Of a stretch of DNA of 64,000 nt, positions 61,141 to 64,000 are shown piece after piece. Under the pieces are notes generated by a model, which had not been told where the DNA came from, ran no database searches, and was given only the letters and a program-made list of their open reading frames with translations. Numbering within the stretch: the stretch's first letter is position 1; each line of letters opens with the position of its first letter. The stretch spans positions 1-64,000 of the forward strand of contig NZ_AQVE01000022.1 in the NCBI RefSeq assembly GCF_000371925.1, written 5' to 3'. This DNA is from Thiolinea disciformis DSM 14473 (lineage in GTDB: Bacteria; Pseudomonadota; Gammaproteobacteria; Thiotrichales; Thiotrichaceae). A program made the position numbers and the translations under genes.

Positions 61141-61701
61141 ATGTCATTAAAAGATCAGTTACTTAAAGCAGGCTTGATTGATAAAGATAAAGCCGCTAAG
61201 GCCGAGCAAGAACTACGCAAAAAGGAGCATCAAAAAACCGCAAAAGCCCAAAAAACAGCGCAGCGTACTGGCGAGGTGCTAGTAGACGAGGCTAAAGTGC
61301 TGGCGGATAAAGCGCGCCAAGCCCAAGCTGAGCGCTCCCGTGAATTAAATCGCGTACAACGTGAGCAAGCCGAGCAACATGCGATTCAGGCGCAAATTCG
61401 CCAATTGATTGACATGAACAAAATCAATCGTGCTAAAGGTGAAATTTCTTATCAGTTTGCTGATGCTAATAAAATCAAAAACATTTATGTCACCGATACA
61501 CTACAAGATCAATTAGCTCATGGCATGATTGCCTTGGTGCGTTTCGGCGAGACTTATGAATTAGTCCCTAAAGCAGTGGCGGAAAAAATCGCTCAACGCG
61601 ATCCTAGTTGCGTCTTAGTACAAAATATTTCCAGCTCACCCACAACGCCGGAAGACGATCCTTATGCAGACTATAAAATCCCCGACGATCTTATGTGGTA
61701 A
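61141..61701 (+). CDS. DUF2058 (YaiL-like) nucleoprotein
   Basis: The protein has 186 residues. The first MSLKDQLLKAGLI is the family hallmark. It is followed by a highly charged Lys/Ala/Glu/Gln helical region (about residues 15-85) and a C-terminal domain with INRAKGEISYQFAD and LVRFGETYELVPK. It may bind nucleic acid; the function is unknown. It lies 13 bases after ubiJ and 34 before ubiB on the same strand, so it is in the same transcript. Confidence 0.88.
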   Translation: MSLKDQLLKAGLIDKDKAAKAEQELRKKEHQKTAKAQKTAQRTGEVLVDEAKVLADKARQAQAERSRELNRVQREQAEQHAIQAQIRQLIDMNKINRAKGEISYQFADANKIKNIYVTDTLQDQLAHGMIALVRFGETYELVPKAVAEKIAQRDPSCVLVQNISSSPTTPEDDPYADYKIPDDLMW

Positions 61702-61735
61702 ACTGCCGCGTTTTATGACTTTCTAGCCCTGCCCT

Positions 61736-63400
61736 ATGAAATTCCTAACTCGAGCCATGCGCTTGTGGACGATTATCCGTGTCTTTATTCGCCACGGATT
61801 AGATGAGCTTTTATTCAATATTGCCTTTTTACGTCCCTTAGCCTTCGTTTATCGCTTATTACCTTGGAATTGGAAAACTCAAAACTATGGCCCGCGAGGT
61901 CAACGTTTGCGCGAAGCCTTAGAAGAGCTGGGCCCTATTTTCATCAAATTCGGACAAATGCTCTCAACGCGACGCGATTTATTGCCACCGGATATTGCCG
62001 TTGAATTTACCCGCTTACAAGATCGTGTTCCCCCGTTTTCCGGCGAACAATCGCGCCTTTTAGTTGAAAAAGCATTGGGCAAACCACTAAATGAAGTCTT
62101 TGAATATTTTGAAACTCAAGCTTTGGCCTCGGCTTCAGTAGCACAGGTTCATGCAGCACGCTTAAAAGATGGTAAAGAAGTCGTCGTTAAAGTATTGCGC
62201 CCTGAGATTGAAAAAACCATACGCCAAGATATTGAGCTTATGTATACCATCGCGCGTTTATTAGAACGTTATTGGAAAGAAGCGCGGCGTTTACATCCTA
62301 TTGAAGTCGTCCACGAATACGAAAAAAATATTATTGAAGAATTAGATTTGGTGCGTGAAGCCGCTAATGCGAGCCAAACCAAACGTAATTTCGAAAATGA
62401 TCCGCGCCTTTATATCCCCAGCGTTTATTGGAAATATACCCATACCAATGTCATGGTGATGGAACGTATTTATGGTATTCCTGTTGGCGATATAGCGAAA
62501 CTACGTGAACTGAATGTCAACTTCCAACGCTTAGGGGAATTAGGCGTTGAAATCTTTTTCACCCAAGTGTTTAAACATAATTTTTTCCATGCCGATATGC
62601 ATCCGGGAAATATTTTCGTCGACGCCACTGATCCCAAGAATCCACGCTATATGGCGGTGGACTACGGCATTGTGGGCTCTTTGTCGCCCGAGGATAAACG
62701 TTATTTAGCTGAAAATTTTTACGCTTTCTTCAATCGCGATTACAAGCGTGTAGCCGAATTGCATGTCGAATCTGGCTGGGTAGCCGCAGGGACACGCATT
62801 GATGAATTTGAATCAGCGATTCGCACCGTCTGCGAACCTATTTTTAACCTACCCTTGAAAGATATTTCGTTTGGCCTTTTCCTAATGCGTTTATTTCAGA
62901 CGGCGCGTCGCTTCGAAATGGAAGTACAGCCACAATTGGTTTTATTGCAAAAAACCCTGTTGAATATTGAGGGCTTAGGTCGCCAACTCTATCCCGACTT
63001 AGATTTATGGGCGACGGCTAAACCTTTTTTACAACACTGGATGGATGAGCAAGTGGGCGTTCGGGCGTTATTAACTAATATTAAAGTCAATATTCCCAAA
63101 ATGGTTGAAACCATGCCCTTTGTACCAAACCTTATTCACGATGTCTTAAAACAGGCCGATGAGCAACGCCTAAAACTTCATTGGGAATCGCAACAAATCG
63201 ACCTACTGCGCCAAGAAATCCGCCAAGCGCAACGCCATACACGCTTTTCCATCGCTGGCGGCGCACTACTCATCACTGCTAGCTTTACCATTGCTTGGAG
63301 TGGCATGGGAATGTTCTGGCATATTTCTTTGCTAAGTTGGTTATTAGGGGGGGTGGGACTAGCCTTACTGACCTACAGCTTATTCAAGCGTGCCAATTAA
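61736..63400 (+). CDS. ubiB: UbiB, ADCK-like atypical kinase for ubiquinone synthesis
   Basis: The 554-residue protein has the KxGQ motif in [15 protein letters not shown], the Ala-rich loop [14 protein letters not shown] in place of a Gly-rich loop, the Lys in [18 protein letters not shown] with the catalytic-loop Asp and Asn, and VDYGIVGSL with the DFG-equivalent Asp. Two transmembrane helices are at the C-terminus (about residues 500-550). It is an ATPase that extracts ubiquinone precursors from the membrane. Confidence 0.97.
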   Translation: MKFLTRAMRLWTIIRVFIRHGLDELLFNIAFLRPLAFVYRLLPWNWKTQNYGPRGQRLREALEELGPIFIKFGQMLSTRRDLLPPDIAVEFTRLQDRVPPFSGEQSRLLVEKALGKPLNEVFEYFETQALASASVAQVHAARLKDGKEVVVKVLRPEIEKTIRQDIELMYTIARLLERYWKEARRLHPIEVVHEYEKNIIEELDLVREAANASQTKRNFENDPRLYIPSVYWKYTHTNVMVMERIYGIPVGDIAKLRELNVNFQRLGELGVEIFFTQVFKHNFFHADMHPGNIFVDATDPKNPRYMAVDYGIVGSLSPEDKRYLAENFYAFFNRDYKRVAELHVESGWVAAGTRIDEFESAIRTVCEPIFNLPLKDISFGLFLMRLFQTARRFEMEVQPQLVLLQKTLLNIEGLGRQLYPDLDLWATAKPFLQHWMDEQVGVRALLTNIKVNIPKMVETMPFVPNLIHDVLKQADEQRLKLHWESQQIDLLRQEIRQAQRHTRFSIAGGALLITASFTIAWSGMGMFWHISLLSWLLGGVGLALLTYSLFKRAN

Positions 63401-63535
63401 GGTTAAGTCTAATGCCACGTAGAATCCTTCTATCACAAAAAAGACTCCAAGACCCTGAAATATTTCCCAAAATAGCGCGCTATAGCCTATAGTTTCAATC
63501 CATCATAAACCCAATACTCAAATGAAGACCCCACT

Positions 63536-64000
63536 ATGATGCGCTTTATACTCACATCGCTGCTAGCTTTACTCAGCTTCCCTCTGATTGCAGCGGACAC
63601 AACGCCACCGACCACGATACCTCCACCCAGCGCGCAGAACACGATTATTATTTTGGATGGCTCCAATAGCATGTGGGGGCAAATTGATGGCGTGAATAAA
63701 ATTGTTACCGCGCGTGACAGTTTGCGCACCCTGATTGAGCATTCCAATCCTAATATCAAGTTTGGTTTATTGGTATATGGCAAAAAAGGCTGTAATGACG
63801 TCAAGATTAGCGTTGAACCGCAAAACTACGACAAAATTACTCTTCTCAAAGAAGTGTATCGCCTGAATCCTAATGGACGCTCCCCGATTGGAGCAGCCTT
63901 AGAAAAAGCTGCCTCCGTTTTACCTGAAGAAGGCGGACACATTTTATTAGTCAGTGATGGCCAAGAGAGTTGTGATGCCAATCCTTGCGAAATCGCGGCC
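63536..64000 (+). CDS. Exported von Willebrand A-domain protein (cut by window end)
   Basis: The reading frame is open from the ATG at 63536 (another ATG follows at 63539) to the end of the window, giving 155 residues so far. A signal peptide is followed by a short Thr/Pro linker and a VWA domain. The metal-ion-dependent adhesion site is DGSNSMWG (DxSxS), with LVSDGQESCDANPC as the later conserved Asp/Gly motif. Cys pairs (KKGCNDV and ESCDANPCEIAA) may form disulfides. Such proteins often bind partners in the periplasm or on the cell surface. The C-terminal part is outside the window. Confidence 0.82.
   Translation, partial: MMRFILTSLLALLSFPLIAADTTPPTTIPPPSAQNTIIILDGSNSMWGQIDGVNKIVTARDSLRTLIEHSNPNIKFGLLVYGKKGCNDVKISVEPQNYDKITLLKEVYRLNPNGRSPIGAALEKAASVLPEEGGHILLVSDGQESCDANPCEIAA

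Noticed and set aside
63295-63492. Small open frame overlapping the 3' end of ubiB
   Set aside because: Most of it is a frame-shifted reading of the ubiB membrane tail; it has no ribosome site or recognisable features.

Overview
The window looks like a chromosomal segment of a moderately AT-rich gammaproteobacterium. The support is the type IV pilus order pilS-pilR-pilin-pilB-pilC-pilD, ubiE and a ubiJ-ubiB pair, msrPQ, a stand-alone NIF3/YqfO-like protein, TmcA, DUF2058 and PP0621 family proteins. A Thiotrichales-type (Thiothrix-like) sulfur bacterium is my guess from overall flavour only. No rRNA, tRNA, insertion sequence, phage gene or CRISPR array was seen.

Layout. 1-330: a candidate small RNA on the minus strand with its own promoter and terminator. 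330-5.2 kb: a small membrane protein, mutM, and a four-gene ABC-2/GldG-type exporter operon. 5.3-39.5 kb: a very large cell-surface polysaccharide locus. It opens with the antiterminator gene rfaH, followed on the plus strand by a KpsS-like Kdo transferase, a short-chain dehydrogenase and an LTA-synthase-like membrane phosphotransferase. A roughly 30 kb minus-strand series converges on these: lipoprotein, kpsM, kpsT, kpsE, kpsD, a 1590-residue sulfotransferase/repeat/glycosyltransferase fusion, two secreted proteins of unknown function, an orphan GspJ-like pseudopilin, a double GT2 glycosyltransferase, a sulfotransferase, a GT4, a GT29 (sialyltransferase-like) protein, kpsC, a 2537-residue highly reducing type I polyketide synthase, an alpha-oxoamine synthase and a formyltransferase. 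39.6-46.3 kb: housekeeping genes (pteridine reductase, MidA-type methyltransferase, uppP, tmcA, PII, nadE, PP0621). 46.2-55.6 kb: type IV pilus regulation and assembly with two tandem pilins. 55.6-64 kb: a Gln/His/Gly-rich exported protein, ubiE, msrQ/msrP, PCuAC and SCO1 copper chaperones, ubiJ, a DUF2058 protein, ubiB and the start of a von Willebrand A-domain protein.

How the genes fit together. KpsMTED with KpsC and KpsS is an ABC-transporter-dependent (group 2) capsule system. In such systems KpsC and KpsS put a short poly-Kdo linker on a lipid. The neighbouring PKS, alpha-oxoamine synthase, SDR, membrane protein and KpsS-like set resembles the rkp-1 region of Sinorhizobium (rkpA, rkpG, rkpH, rkpI, rkpJ), which is needed for K-antigen capsule. 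My main hypothesis is that this locus makes a polyketide-derived, sphingoid-like amino-alcohol lipid for the capsule. An extra formyltransferase could cap the amine, and the LTA-synthase-like enzyme could modify the lipid or glycan. Two sulfotransferase modules and a sialyltransferase-like enzyme suggest a sulfated glycan that may contain sialic acid or another nonulosonic acid.

All functional calls come from reading motifs by eye; no database search was run.
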